64,000 nucleotides of DNA from Rotaria sp. Silwood1 (GCA_905250075.1 CAJNOP010000029.1:1427154-1491153); one strand, 5' to 3'. Numbered from the stretch's first letter, positions 46,725 through 60,245 are shown. The notes: generated by a model from the letters alone, not told the origin. Made by a program: numbers and translations.

Positions 46725-49079
46725 AAATATCGATATACTTATATAAAAGACAAAAAAAATAAAGTACAATATAAATTAGATATTTTATTCGTTCTTATTA
46801 ATCTCATATTTATTTATTCAACTAAACGAAAAACCATATTTTTGTTATAAGTATTTATACACATAAAATATCGATCAAACTTCCGAAGTAGAATCAAATA
46901 AATAATATCATTGATGAAACAAACGAAGAATCAAACAAAATTCTCACCTCTTACAAATATTAATAACAAGAACGATGACAACTTAAAAATAAAGTGAAGT
47001 GTTTGACAAGTTTTTCTTTCATTTTAAGATGAATACCAAATGAAAAAGAAAGAGTAAAAAAAAAACTTGATTATATTATATTATATTATATTATATCGAA
47101 TGTCGATGTTTTGTGTACTTGAACTATGTGTGTCTTATTCTCATGGTCAACATTTTCATTGTAATGACAACACGTCAAAATAAAATGAAGAATAGAAAAA
47201 AGAAAAAAAAAAGAAAACGAAACATTTAACAAATTATATTCAACTAGCAACAGAAGTTACATTCAATAACACATCAAACATTTCTCGGACAACAATATGT
47301 ATGGTATTTCATCATGTGATATACATTAAAAACGAAGTTTATCACCTATTCTCAAATACTTATTTTTACTGGATTACTAGAAAGAAAACTCAAGATTTGG
47401 TTTTTTTGAAAAGTCATTAAAAGATGTGTTATCAAAAGTCAAACACTCATTTTTTTTTCTCAGTATGAGGTATGCGCATTACAAGAGAATAACATGTGGT
47501 TACAGTTAAAAACAGATCAGTCATTACTTTGCAATTACAACAATGCTCATAAAACTTGTATTTTTTTTTTATAGTGACTTTTATCTATCATTCTAGTACA
47601 ATACCGTTCATGAGAAATTGTAAATGAAGATAATGAAATTTATCAAACAAAAAAAAGTTTATCAGTATCAACCATTGAATAAATAATAGAACAATCTTGA
47701 CTTTGAAGAAAAAAAAAAAAACGACTGTTTTATAATTTATTTGCATAATAGTCTCCATTTTTTTATTTTTTAAAATGTTACAGTAGCTAAAAAATGATAC
47801 AATAGAATCTACACCGTCAAACAATCCTACCTTGATTAATATTTCAATAATTTAATATTATGAATTTTCAACCTTTGTTCCTATCTCTTATAAACATAAT
47901 TGTAAATATTCAACTTTATAAAATAATGTGCATCGAATCACAATCACAATGCGTGCAAACAAATAATGGAACCATCGATTGAAGTCATTGACTTAATTCC
48001 ATTAACGCATTCTTTCAATATATGTTTCTTTTCTCTTTTGTCTTATTTTCTCATAGATTTGGAATTTCTTTTGAAATATTCAACTATTTCTTAACTTAAA
48101 TTTACTATGTCCTCAATATGACAGATGTGAAGTTTCATTTAAAAAAAAAAGCATAGGTAATTTATTTTGAAAAAAAAAGAAACAGGGCAAGAAATACGAA
48201 ACAAATCGTAACGCCCAACTTTTTATGTATTATTTAATAAAGTAATTATACTGTACCGTATTCATTAACTACAATGATCAGCTTTCGTTAATAAGTATTG
48301 AACACTATTGGATCAGGATTAAAATCAAAGATAAACCTTTAGTTAAAAACATATTGAAAAAGTTTCAAACGGTATCTATAGCAAAACGGCATGCAATGAC
48401 TTGTATACTTTGAGTGATCGTGGGAGTTTGAAAAGAAAGGAAACATAACCGGAAACCAACACGTCCTGTTTGGTTTTTCTTCAATTATGGTGTTCATTGA
48501 ACATTTTGAAATAGACGTTCCATATAGAAAAATATTCACAATTAGTATGAAAATGTTACGTTCATCTATGTAATTTACAAAGTTGCTCTTAATGTTAAAT
48601 ATATATTTCTGTGAAGAGACGAGAATAAATTTTGTTTCAGTCTATTAACTCAACCATAATCATTCATTGAGAAAGTACCTGAATCTTTTCGTCAATAATA
48701 AATATTTTTTTATACACATCCTTCAAGATACTACTTCAAACAAAACTTTAAGTTATATTAATCATTATTTCAATCTACTAACTAATCTATTTTATGTATG
48801 ACAAAATTTAAAAAGTTAATTTCATTTGATAAGTAATAGGATTGAAATATTTAATTGAGAACATAATTAAATCTCAATTTTAAATGAAACTGTACATTTA
48901 TTCATTAATGATTTCATTTCATTGAAGTTTAACATAAATGAACGACATCTATGTTTAAATTCTCCATTTGAACATCAATAATTGTTTATTTAATTGGTGA
49001 TGGTAGCTGCGGTTGCGTGTCTGTATATCTAACGCCAATTCTACATCATTGTTCATTTGATCAAGTGTTTATTCTCAAT
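46725..49079. other. Divergent intergenic region, no gene seen
   Basis: About 2.35 kb separates the minus-strand death-domain gene from the plus-strand CEP112-like gene and must contain both promoters. It holds an ATATT pentamer array (47071-47096) and AT-rich DNA. No conserved element could be recognised by eye. Confidence 0.5.
47071..47096. repeat. (TTATA)n microsatellite
   Basis: Five consecutive pentamer units TTATA upstream of the death-domain gene. Confidence 0.9.
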
Positions 49080-52000
49080 ATGAGTTCATTTCCAATAGTT
49101 GAACAAGAAGAAACTTTATTTCTTCTTGATGAACAACCACCACCAAATTTACAAAAATCTGAAAGTTTTGATGATGATAATAAAAATCATGGTTTAAAAT
49201 CACTTCAACGTATTTTATCAGCATCATCATCATTAGCATCAACAAATCAAGCACAACCTTATAGATCATTATCAGCTCATGATTTAACTCCACAATTACA
49301 TACAAATGATTATGGTTTACCACCAACAAATCCATCACGACGTTCAACAACAACTACAACAACACGTAATAATATAAATGATATTGATACATTTGTACGT
49401 CAATTTGAAATACGTCTTCGTGAACATCGTTTTATTTGGCAAAAAGAATATGATACAACAGTACAACGATTAAATGAAGCAAAAAATAATGAATTAGAAG
49501 CATTAAAAAATCGTTATGAAACAAAATTACATACATTAGAAGATGGAAATAAACAATTAGAAATAATTTTAGAAAAACTTAATGAAGAAAATCAACGATT
49601 TAAATTTGAAATTGAACATCAAAAACAACAAACAAAAACGGAACAAGTAATTTCTGTTTCTTTTTTTTTTTTTTTAAAAAACTTTGATTTCTTTTATTAA
49701 TTTTGTTGTTCTTAGATAACTATTCAAGAACATTTAAAAGAAATACAAAATGAAATGGAACGAAAAATTCATGAAATAAAAAATTTTCATGAAAATGAAA
49801 AACAAGAAATAAAACGACAACATTCACGAATATATCAAGATTTATTAGATGAAACAAATCAAGTAAAACTAAATTTATCTTTTTTTTTTTAATTATTTGT
49901 CATATAAAAGTTATTTTTTGTTTTTTTTTTTATTTTTAGCGTTTAAAAAAAATGGAAAATGATTATAAATCTCAACAATCAACACATGATTCAACAATCA
50001 ATGAAATGGAGAAACGTATGGTTGATTTACGTTCAAATGTTGATCGTCTTCAACAAATGAAACAAAAACTTGATGAAGAAAAAATTTCATTAGTAAAAAC
50101 TAATGAACAATTACAATTACAGGTGAATATTATATTATTATTTTCTTTGTAGAAATCCTCTGTCTCATAATAACAATTATTAAAATTAGTGATATTATTT
50201 GATTTTTGCTTAAAGACAAAACCTTGCGAAAGGAACGTTTTCAATTCAGACTTTGTGCATGAGATAGAGTTCAATGAGGGTATAGAAGAATCTCAAAAAG
50301 ATAAGTCTACTTATGATTGTATTTCAACCTGAGGTGTCGCTCACAGATAGATCTATCTATTAATAGGATGCATTGAGAATTTTAGCTCAATAAAATGTTT
50401 CATTCACGAGATATTAAAGAAAATCTGAGCGTTTTTGGAGCTGAAATTTTCAGGGCATTCTTCTAATAAATAGAATTGTCTGTGGAAAAATCTCAAGCTG
50501 AACTACTATCATTCGATTTACTAGTGTATAGCGAAATAGAGACTAAAATTGAATTGAAATGCCTATAACACTAGATAAAAGGTCTATGTCGACTTTTCCT
50601 GTTTGAGATATTTTTGTATCTCACTAGTGATTAATTAGTTGAAGCTGTTCTCTCGTTAGTTGTTTGATTTGCAACATACGACATGATGTTGTTAAAAAAA
50701 ATTGCAAGACTTTTATATTAAAACATTGTTATTTACGATAAGAGTAATCGTATGAACTGTTCAATAAGTGATCAATTACATGTTACATTGAGAACTTATT
50801 ATTATGCAACAACGAAACTGGATCTTCTTTTCAAGAAATATGATCTGACTCGAACGAAGGATATAGCATTATGGTTCCTCATGTTTCTTATTAAAATCAT
50901 AATGAGTTATGTTTTGTTTATCTCACATAAAATTAGTTTTATGTTATATACATATCTTTTCGACTCGATTATGATCGTAATAGAAGCTTTTTCGAATACT
51001 CATCAATAGATTTTGCTTCAGAGTATATGAAACTGATAATAAAATATCTACTTGTCTGAGGATGATTATTAATATTTATTTTAATCAGATTTTCTTCAAT
51101 CAAAAGAAAGACGTCTTCCTTCGATTCGTACATGCTAAAGAAAACATTAATTACTACGAATTGTATTCAGGTACAAATACCTGTTCTTCTTCGTTTCTTT
51201 GATCTAAATATAATTTATACAGAAGAAATCAATTAACAAAACGCAATATATCATTTATGAAATTTCATGTCGGATCGAAGCACTTCAGTCGCTGATTGCG
51301 ACAGCTGCCATATAAGTATTCAAAGCTCGAAATTTCTTCTTTTACTAGCATCATTTTTGTTTATTATTACAAACAATCACTATTTGTCAAAGTGATTGAC
51401 GTATTATATAACTGATGATGCAAAAGTTTAGCATTAAATTTTTTTGTTCAGTATAACTTGACCATCATGCATCATGGAGATTCAATCATTCGGTTGTTAG
51501 AAAAATCAAAGTCTCTACTATGAACTTGTGTAAAAATATTTCATTCAAAATACTTGTCGAAGACTGAAAAGTGTTATTGCACTTAGCTTTCAAACTTTTC
51601 AGTACGTGATGTATGAGTGTAACTCACACAACACGAAATTTCTAATGGTATCAAAATATATGAATTACAAAACCACAAATTTCATAGAAAACAGTTCGAC
51701 TGAAAACTTGATTCGTACTCTAGAAGGTCCAATGTAGTAGTTTTTCTCTTAATATCTAATATTATGTTTTATATAATATGTTTTACTTGTTTACAATGAT
51801 CCATCGTAGTGTTGCAAAAATCAATAGTATACCGAAAATAATACTAAATTTCTTACACAGATTGTTCCTTTGTCGAGATATTGAATATTCAAAAAATGAT
51901 CATTTGCTACGAAAATTGAATTCACTTGAAAATTCAGTAGTACCTGTATAAAGAAACAGTGTTTTCGCTTGAAACTTTCACATCGAAACTTCATTATTTG

Positions 52001-54693
52001 ATTTTTCGCAAGTACCTAAGACGAGGTTGAAAATCCACTTAAACGGTCATAACTCGATTCGAACGAAATATTTTTCACAAAAATTTCTAGTAGAAACTTT
52101 AATGTTTCTAATAAGAAAACTATTGATTCTTGATGACTTATTGTCATGCTATACTAAAAAGTAAAAATCAATGCACAACTTTTGCAGCATCCTTTGATTT
52201 CGTTCATTTTTATTTTTATTTAGATTCAAGAATTAACAAATAAATTACGTCATGCAGATCGTGATCATGCTGATCAAATTCAACGTTATGAAAATGAATT
52301 AAAATCTCTTCGTCTTCGTAGTGAATCAGGTGTTGATTTATTACGTAAAGAAAATGATTTAACAAAAAGTAAAGCAACAAAAACCATTGATGAATTAGAA
52401 AAACAATTATCAACAATAACAGAAAAATTTTATGATATGCAAAAATTATTTGAACAAAAATTAAATGAACAACAAACAACATATCAAAATAATATTCATC
52501 AATGTGAAAATGATTATGAAAAAAAATTACAATTATTAAAACAGGAAATAAAACAATCTACTGAAAAATTTCATTTAGCAATACAACAAAATGAACAATT
52601 ACAAAATGACTTAAAACAAAAACATCAAGAATGTAAACAATTAAATGAAACATGTATACAACAAAAAGATTTAATTGAAAAAAGTGAAAAAGCTTTTGCA
52701 CAAATTAAAATTGACCTGGAAAAAAAATTTCATGAAAAAGTAATATTTTTTTTATATTTTAGAAAGCTTTCAGAAAATTTTTTCATCTAATCTCAATATT
52801 GTCAGTTAAAAACGATAGGAACAATTAAGATTTTATTGAATCAATATGAAATCTGCATTGAATAAGTAATGTCAAGATATTTTCAGTATTAATCATCAGA
52901 TATAATAAAATGATTCATGAGCTAAATATTGATGATTCCAAAAGCATTTCTATGAATTAGTTGAAAATCTTTTTTTTTTCAGACTTACGAAAAAAGTGAA
53001 CATGACTAAACATATCGATAGTCAACGATCATATAGTAGTAAAATTATACCATTTTCATATTCTAAAATCTAATGTTTTGAAACTGATCTGATATTGACT
53101 AAATCTATTTCCTAAATTTAATGAATCACCATCATAATAGATATTGCTTCTGAAATCATCTTTTATTCATGTTTATACTATACACTTATTATCATTACTG
53201 CGAGAGAATAGTATTATTACTCAATCTATATTTTCCTTTTCAGTGATATCGAACTACGTAGATTCTTTTCGAATTTGTTGTTCAACAAACTCAAATTTAC
53301 TTTCTTTTTTTGTCCAACGTATCCTCTTTTACCACTAATCGATAGTTATTCTTTTCTCGATAAATCTTAGAGATTATATTAAAAACTTTATTTTTTTTCT
53401 AATTAGATTCAAGAAATAAATGATAAAGCACGTCAAAATGAACAACAATTAATCGAAAATTTAAATCGTGATCATGGAAAAGTCTGTGAAAAACTTAAAC
53501 TTGAATACGAACAAATGAAAGAACAGTACGTATCAATATTTGAATTTGATATCGAAAAGAGAAAACGATATTTAAATATTTGATTACTATTATTAGAAAT
53601 GAAGAAAAATTACGAACAAATTTCAATAAAGAAATCGAAGAAGTTAAACATAAATATGAACAAGCAATTGAAAAACAAGAACAAAAAATGAAATATGATT
53701 TACAACAAATTGATAAATTATCTGTTGAAAAAAAACTTGCACATGAAAATGAAAAACAAAAGGTTTGCTTATAGTAAATCATTCAATAGTTTGTCTATAT
53801 TTTTCTTTCTTTTCTTACATATGAGTCTATTTCCTCTTTTTGTATATAACACCTTTCAAATATTAGTAATTGTTTTATTTCCGGCTTCCTTAAGGATATT
53901 CTACTTTATTTAAAACTTATAAAATGATTAGTTTTTTCTCGAAATAGCTCATCAATGAATATGAACAATTTATTCGAAAAATTGAAAAACAACATAATCA
54001 AAAAACTGATGAATATGAAAAACGTATTGAAATTTTAATTTCAAAAACTCATGAACAATTAAAATCAATTGAAGGTGTGTTAATAAATAGTTGATTACAA
54101 AACAAAAAAATATTTTATTTTCTATTAAAATTTATTTGAAGATGAATTTGCAGAACGTAATTCTAAACAACAATCTATTATAAATGATCAACAAAAAATG
54201 ATTCAAGTACTTAAAGATGAACAAAATAAAGCAAAAGCATCTTATGAAAAGCAAAGTCTTGCATTAAATGAACAATGTCTTCGTGAAAAAAATGAAATAA
54301 AAGCTGTATGTTATTTTTTTTTTTAAATAATTAACTGAAATTCATATTTTTTTATCTTTTAAGCAATTTGATTTATGTATGAAAAATCTTGAAAAAAATT
54401 TCAATACATTAACATTAAAAAAAGAACAACTTGAACGTAAATTATCATATTTAAATGAACAACATAAACATGAATTACTTGAATGTCGTTTAACATATGA
54501 AAATAATATAAAAGGTTTATTATCAAATGATGTTCGAATTGATTTAGAAAATACAATACATTCATTAAAACAACAAGTTGTTTATTTACAACAACGTATT
54601 GCTTTTCTTCAACAAGAACTCGAACAATATATACAAATTTATGGTCATAGACCATTAGCACAACCACTAGTTAAAACAACAAATCTCGAGTAA
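49080..54693 (+). CDS. CEP112: CEP112-like centrosomal coiled-coil protein
   Basis: Nine exons: 49080-49646, 49716-49862, 49940-50122, 52224-52739, 53407-53525, 53597-53762, 53948-54074, 54142-54305, 54364-54693; all joins keep phase and give 772 residues. Residues 1-100 are a low-complexity, Ser/Thr-rich leader. IDTFVRQFEIRLREHRFIWQKEYDTTVQRL begins the conserved part. From about residue 105 to 745 the protein is nearly continuous Glu/Lys/Gln coiled coil. The end, LECRLTYENNIKGLL followed by LENTIHSLKQQVVYLQQRI, matches my memory of the CEP112 (CCDC46) C-terminus, which is the basis for the name. Vertebrate CEP112 localises to centrosomes and is linked to sperm and ciliary functions. Other long centrosomal coiled-coil proteins cannot be excluded. 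Intron 3 (2.1 kb) holds a dispersed repeat. AATAAA lies at 54951. Confidence 0.78.
50320..50620. repeat. Divergent dispersed repeat, copy 2
   Basis: Same-orientation partner of the repeat at about 516-830 (blocks described there), located in intron 3 of the CEP112-like gene. No open frame is shared between the two copies. Confidence 0.55.
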
Positions 54694-55489
54694 CTCTCAA
54701 TCAAAAATGTTTCTGTGTGATATTTTTCAGTTTGTAGAATTTTTTTTCTTTTCTGATATTTGACACTTTTTTTTTAATGATCTCAACTTTTTCTCTGTTT
54801 TGTCTTCTCAATGTAAAATGCCACTTGAATGCCATATGCTAGCTATTACTATATAGAAAAAAAAAGTATTTCTTATTTCCGTCCATGTTGTGTTTTCTTT
54901 TCTTTTTTTTTTGATATTTCATTGTATGTTTGCATGTTTGAAGAGAATTCAATAAACCAGTAGTTTTAATTACTTTTCGCATTTTCTTTTCTTCTTATAG
55001 AAGTTAAGGTAGTTTAGAAAAAGAGACTCAAACAAAATAGAATGTGATTGGTGTATTGATTTTTTTTTTTGTAATCACATACCTAGTGACATGTATTTTT
55101 TATTGACGGAGTTTCTTTTCTTTCGTTCTTTACACTTCTTTCTCACTTCGTCAAATGTATGTGTGTACGCGCCTCCGTCATTCTAATATACATGTATTGT
55201 CCCTAACTACGATACACAACATTACTCATTATTCTTTATCGAGAAACCAAGTATTCAGATGAAATATATATATATGTTAACGTATGCGCCAGTGTATAAT
55301 CGTTCGTTTCACATGAATGAAATTTTAAATGAAGTGAAGAAAAAAAACGGCTGACTACAGTTTCATATACAAAAAAAAAAAATTTTTACTCTTTTCGTAC
55401 AGATATATACGTAGATGATGTGTATATATATAATAAATATACATTTTGTTGTTTTTTTCTTTTGTTTGTCTAGATAAACTATTTTACCA

Positions 55490-56998
55490 ATGGAAACTGT
55501 GCAATCATTATATAAAAATCAATTTTTACGTGAATATTTTAATTCAACTCATTTACATATAAGACCATGGGTACGTGATCCAAATGGTTTATCTCATCCA
55601 TTTGTATTTGAATTTGAATTAAAATTTTTTGATAAAACCTATGCTCATAATATGTACGCATGGATGAATAAATGGTGGTGGTTAAGTATTGTGTATTCAA
55701 TAATATATGTTATTTTAATTTATTATGGTCGATCATTAATGGAATCTCGTGAACGTTTTCAAGTACGTTTTCCATTACTATTATGGAATATAGGCTTAGC
55801 TGTATTTAGTATATTTGGTATGATACGTTGTCTACCTGAAATGTTATATAGTTTACATACACGAGGTTTGGAATATACAATATGTGATCGAAGTAATATA
55901 TATGGTATAACTGGTTATTGGTTCGTAAAAAATAGAAACAAGAGAATTTCATTATTTGTTATTATTATTATTTTTTATTATTTAGGATAACAATATTTTG
56001 TATATCAAAAGTTCCAGAACTTATTGATACATTATTTATTGTATTAAGAAAACAAAAATTAATATTTCTTCATTGGTTTCATCATGCTACTGTTTTAGTT
56101 TATGCGTGGTATAGGTATGAGAAAAAGAATACTTTTATTCAATTTGAAATAATATTTTATATATATTTAATAGTTATCATGATTGGACAGCCAGTGGACG
56201 ATGGTTTGTATTTATGAATTACACAGTTCATGGTAAGTTTTGAAGAAAAAAAATATATAAGGTGTTGGAAACTCAAGATTTTAGCAAATTTTTTTTGCTT
56301 TTCAATTTATTTCGTGTTGTTGGTTAGAATATATCAAATAATCTATCTGAAATTATTTTTCTGATTTTTGAAAACAAGTTTTTCTTCGAAAAAAATTATT
56401 AAATTCTAAATATCGTGATTAGAATCATCTATTATTACAGATATGTTATCTTGACTTTGTAAAACATTACCAGGGCTATTTCCTGATTCGGCAGACAAAA
56501 CATACCAAAAAAAAAAACAAGCTTATACATATAAAGTTTTTTGGGCAATTTTGTCATCATAATGTTTAGAATTTAGTTGTTTTTCATAGATAACTCGATG
56601 TTTTCTATAGAACGACAGTAAAAATATTGATAATTAAAATTTGCTAAAATTTTGAATATCATGCATATTATTTTATTGTTAACTTCGCTTTGTGTTAAGC
56701 AATGATGTATTCATATTACGCTTTTCGTGCAATGCAATACCGTATACCTAAATGGATGCAAGTAACAGTCACAGCTTTTCAATTATCTCAAATGGGTGTC
56801 GGTTGTTTTGTTAATTATAAAGCTTATTTTTATAAACAAGCAGGAAAAACATGTTATGTTGCTTATGCAAATATATTTTGGTCATTTGTTATGTATGCTG
56901 TTTATTTTGGTTTATTTCTTCATTTCTTTTTCGTAAATTATTTATTAAAAAAACCAACTACAAACGTAAAAATTGATGAACAAAAAAAGAACAAATAA
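55490..56998 (+). CDS. ELOVL6: ELOVL6-type very-long-chain fatty acid elongase
   Basis: 3-ketoacyl-CoA synthase of the ELO family in the ER membrane, condensing malonyl-CoA with long-chain acyl-CoA (C12-C16 substrates for ELOVL6 and ELOVL3). Exons 55490-55920, 55986-56114, 56174-56232 and 56700-56998 give 305 residues. The ELO signatures are complete: [10 protein letters not shown] (K152, E155, D158), the catalytic histidine box HWFHH at 173-177, MNYTVHAMMYSYY at 201-213, and QLSQMGVG in a later helix. [15 protein letters not shown] precedes the core, as in ELOVL6. The C-terminal KKNK is a di-lysine ER-retrieval motif. The donor of intron 1 is weak (GTTCGT after TATTG) but is the only site that restores the frame. 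A TTTGTCTAG acceptor lies 16 nt before the ATG. Confidence 0.93.
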
Positions 56999-57634
56999 AT
57001 ATTTGGTATTTTTTCTAACTTTTTTTAAAAAATTTATTTCATTATATAGTTCAATTTGTTTTTGTTTTTTCTTGTTGTTATTGTTGTCTTATTGTTAACG
57101 ATAAAACATAAAATTTATGTTCTCATATATTAAGCAATCTCAGGATCGGTCGATGAAAAGCATTTTGATCGTTTACCTGGTAATATTTCTATTGTCCTAA
57201 ACTTTGTTTTTCTTTTTTTTGCTTTTTATGTATCAATATTTTTTTTTTTGTTTATCTTATCTTATAAACAAATGTTGAACTTCTCGATCATAAAAGAAAC
57301 AGATATTTTACTTGAGAAATAATTGTGGAACATACGTCAATATGTATTGTTTGTTTTTTTATAACGATGATGTGACGCTGGTTTTTTTTAAAAGTTCTTT
57401 TCTAAAGAAAAACAAATCTGTCATAATGATGACATTTAAACAAAAAAACAAAAAGATCTGATTCCGATGAGAATTGAACTAATGACCTTCATGATATCTG
57501 TTAAGATTATTCGGATAGAAGGTAATAAAGAAAATGAGATAGATTATGCAATGAGAAATAAATGATCGTTATGATTTTGTCATTAGTGAATAATACAGCT
57601 TGGGAACCAAGGTCATGGCACTCTGAAAAATATT

Positions 57635-57770
57635 AGATCGGTCCTTTAGGATTTTGTAGTTATTGCACTACGTGCTTATACTTCTAAAAATAAATTTTCA
57701 TCTTTACAGAGTGTTAAATCGTTGTTCTGAAAAAGAAATCTGGATAAAATACTGAAATAATCTCAATGAT
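57635..57770. repeat. Divergent dispersed repeat, second family, copy 2
   Basis: Same-orientation partner of the repeat at about 38310-38460. It is followed directly by a minus-strand TTTTAGCTCAATCGATAGAG motif that is absent from the other copy. Confidence 0.55.
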
Positions 57771-58578
57771 GCTCTATCGATTGAGCTAAAAGACTTTTGT
57801 TATTTACTATGAGAAACGTTAATGAAATATAATGATAAGATCTACTAAATGATTTGATTCTTATCAAAATTTATCAATATGAAATATGAGAGTTTATTTA
57901 GAGAAATTTTGCTTTTCAATAGTTAAAAAGCAAATCATTCTAATCTGTTGATCAATAGACTTTAATTTAAAATGTTAAATATACATTTGATCGAGACAAA
58001 TGATTGTTCGTTTATAATATGATCATTTGAAATGAAATAATAAAGTGTTTAGTAAACTAAGTGTTTTTCCTTTTCGCTCTTTCAATAGTCTTCTTCTTCG
58101 AGAAGTTTCTGGAGATTGACTCATCACGAAACTTTGAGATTTCAGCGTAGATAGATGTTGACGAGCAGAGTAAACGTTATCATAGACTCAAATTTTCAAG
58201 ATGCTGTCTTCTGTAAGATACTAAGAGCAAAACAAATTAATAAGAACATGCATATTAGTCTTAATTACATATCTCGTCTAACCAATTTTGAGTGTGTCAA
58301 GTTACTTTTCGAGTCAAAGATACTTTTTGCCATCTTTTCGTTTACTGTTTATTTTTATAAAAAACGTTAACAATAAGATTTTCACGCCACGATATCTTGC
58401 TTCTAGTTTTTATGTACAAAAAACAAAATAGGAACGATTCTACATAAAATAAAATTACACAACTTAAATGATGTCTTCACAGAGCGTTGCAGCCGATGTA
58501 GGATATACATTAGTTACGTACTTGGACGTTTCTAAGATAAATATGTAGAGGTATGGCTCAGCTGTAGAGAATGACGAA

Positions 58579-58680
58579 GGGTGTGGGTGTGGATGTGGAT
58601 GTGGGTGTGAATGTGGGTGGGTGTGGGTGTATGTTGTGTCGCTAGGATCTCTACCCACACCCACACACCCACACCCACCC
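58579..58680. repeat. Opposed telomere-like repeats, TGTGGG then CCCACA
   Basis: Positions 58579-58632 are an imperfect array of TGTGGG-type hexamers (variants TGTGGA and TGTGAA). After a 20-bp non-repetitive spacer, positions 58653-58680 carry the complementary CCCACA-type array. The two halves form an inverted repeat. TGTGGG is, from memory, the bdelloid telomere repeat. The orientation is that of two chromosome ends joined end to end. A simple GT-rich satellite that folded back is the alternative. Confidence 0.75.
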
Positions 58681-58902
58681 TCTACATTGACAATAGGAAT
58701 TCTATTTTACTATTCTATCAACTATAAAACTAATTTATTCATTTGTACTCTAATATATGAATATAATAAAGCGACATAAGACTAATCGATAATGATCATA
58801 ATCTTGAAAACAACATAGGATCATTTGATAAATGTCAATTTTTTCAATTTATTTATTCATTCACTGATATTTTATTGAAAAAACAAAATATAATTATCAA
58901 AA

Positions 58903-60182
58903 TTATTTCCATTGTAAATAGATATTATTATTTATACGTTTAATTGTAAAATCAACAAGTAATTGTTCATATTTATTTATTTCTTGTAAATATTCAATTG
59001 TTTGATAATTCGCTGCTGTTTCGTGAAAACATAATGAATGAAGATAATGATTATTCCTGTGTAATTTCTTTGAGAATAATTTGTAAAAACATTTGAATAT
59101 TCATATTAATGATATGCTTTACTTGGAAATGTTTTATATAATGGCAAACCATGAACAAACTACCAACGCAATGTATATTGTTGAGCACTTCAACATAAAC
59201 AGCATTAATTCGATTTCTTTTTGCACAAAAAATAGAAAATTCTTCCATGTTTAATCCTCTGTCTCCATCTAATAATAATGAATAAATTTTTAATGTTAAT
59301 AAATCAGGTAATATGTCTATCATTCGGATTAATAAACAAATTGATGTTGGTGTTTTATGAATATTTAAGTGATAAACGTGTGTGATTACTAAAATACGTT
59401 TTATGTCATCGATCATCATATCATCATATAATGTATCAGAACTAATCAATTTTAAAGATGTTGATGTTGAATATTGAATATTTTTATCTTCAAGTATATA
59501 ATTATACCACGTGTTTCTAGAAGAGAAATAAAATTTATTAATCTTATTTAGAAAATCTTCATCTATCTACCTATATGGATAAACCATATATTTGATATCT
59601 GTATTATCAATTTGTACGTTGAATATCCATCTATGTTGAATCCAAAATGATGAGAAAAATTGATTTAAACCATAAGAATATGTTGAATATTGATTATCAT
59701 TATTCATACGATCATAATATATGAAATAGAATATTTCTAATTGAGGATAATAATGTAAAATTAATTTTTTCCATCGATAAGCGTCAAGAAAAATAATATT
59801 ATCTGAACAATGAATAGATAAGATTTTTAAATTTGAATATATTTCAGTTGAGAATATTTCTAATTCATTAAATGTATTTATCATCTTGTCATAATTAAAT
59901 AAATAAAAATGAGTTTTAATTAGAAGTGATGAAGAGTAAAGTAGTTGTTTAAATCGAGAATTAAGATTAGAAAATGTTTCAACTATTTCACAACCATTCA
60001 AATAATCAAATATTTCATAAAAGATTTCATTTGATAAGTATTCAAGACATGTTATTAAATGATCTATAATGAGAAAAATGTCAATAACATTAGTCCCATA
60101 AGATAAATAACTTACTTCGAAATTTTTTCGTTGGTTCCTCTAATAATTCATTGAAAACCAGTTTTCGTTTAAATTTATTCAT
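58903..60182 (-). CDS. F-box protein of a bdelloid-expanded type, frameshifted near the C-terminus
   Basis: F-box proteins act as substrate adaptors of SCF ubiquitin ligases. Exons 60116-60182, 59571-60063 and 59051-59516 (all in phase) read MNKFKRKLVFNELLEEPTKK, then the F-box LEYLSNEIFYEIFDYLNGCE followed by TFSNLNSRFKQLL. Later come WIQHRWIFNVQIDNTDIKYM and VYPYRNTWYN, hallmarks of this repeated bdelloid protein type as I know it. The reading stops at TAA 59051-59053 after 341 residues. Shifting by one base (59053), the expected family end is present and open: NHYLHSLCFHETAANYQ through LLVDFTIKRINNNIYLQWK to a stop at 58903. So this is a sequencing or assembly indel, a recent pseudogene or a truncated allele. 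A TATA box lies 64 nt upstream of the start. Confidence 0.75.
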
Positions 60183-60245
60183 ATCTAATGTATTGATTTC
60201 TTCGACAAATGTGTATTTTTGATTGTTTTGAACATATTGAATTGG

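Larger units (their letters stand above)
56999..58902. other. Intergenic stretch with repeats and tRNA-like motifs
   Basis: About 1.9 kb between the elongase and the F-box gene. It contains the second copy of a dispersed repeat (about 57635-57770), two tRNA-promoter-like motifs on the minus strand (about 57465-57500 and 57765-57795), and the telomere-like repeats at 58579-58680. A 71-codon frame at 58155-58370 has no recognisable product. Confidence 0.5.

Noticed and set aside
46725-46769. Upstream Met giving the death-domain protein a hydrophobic N-terminus
   Set aside because: The added residues are Phe/Ile-only AT-rich leader codons, and the basic start at 46724 looks like a genuine N-terminus.
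50752-51009. 85-codon frame in intron 3 of the CEP112-like gene
   Set aside because: No family resemblance, no splice or start context.
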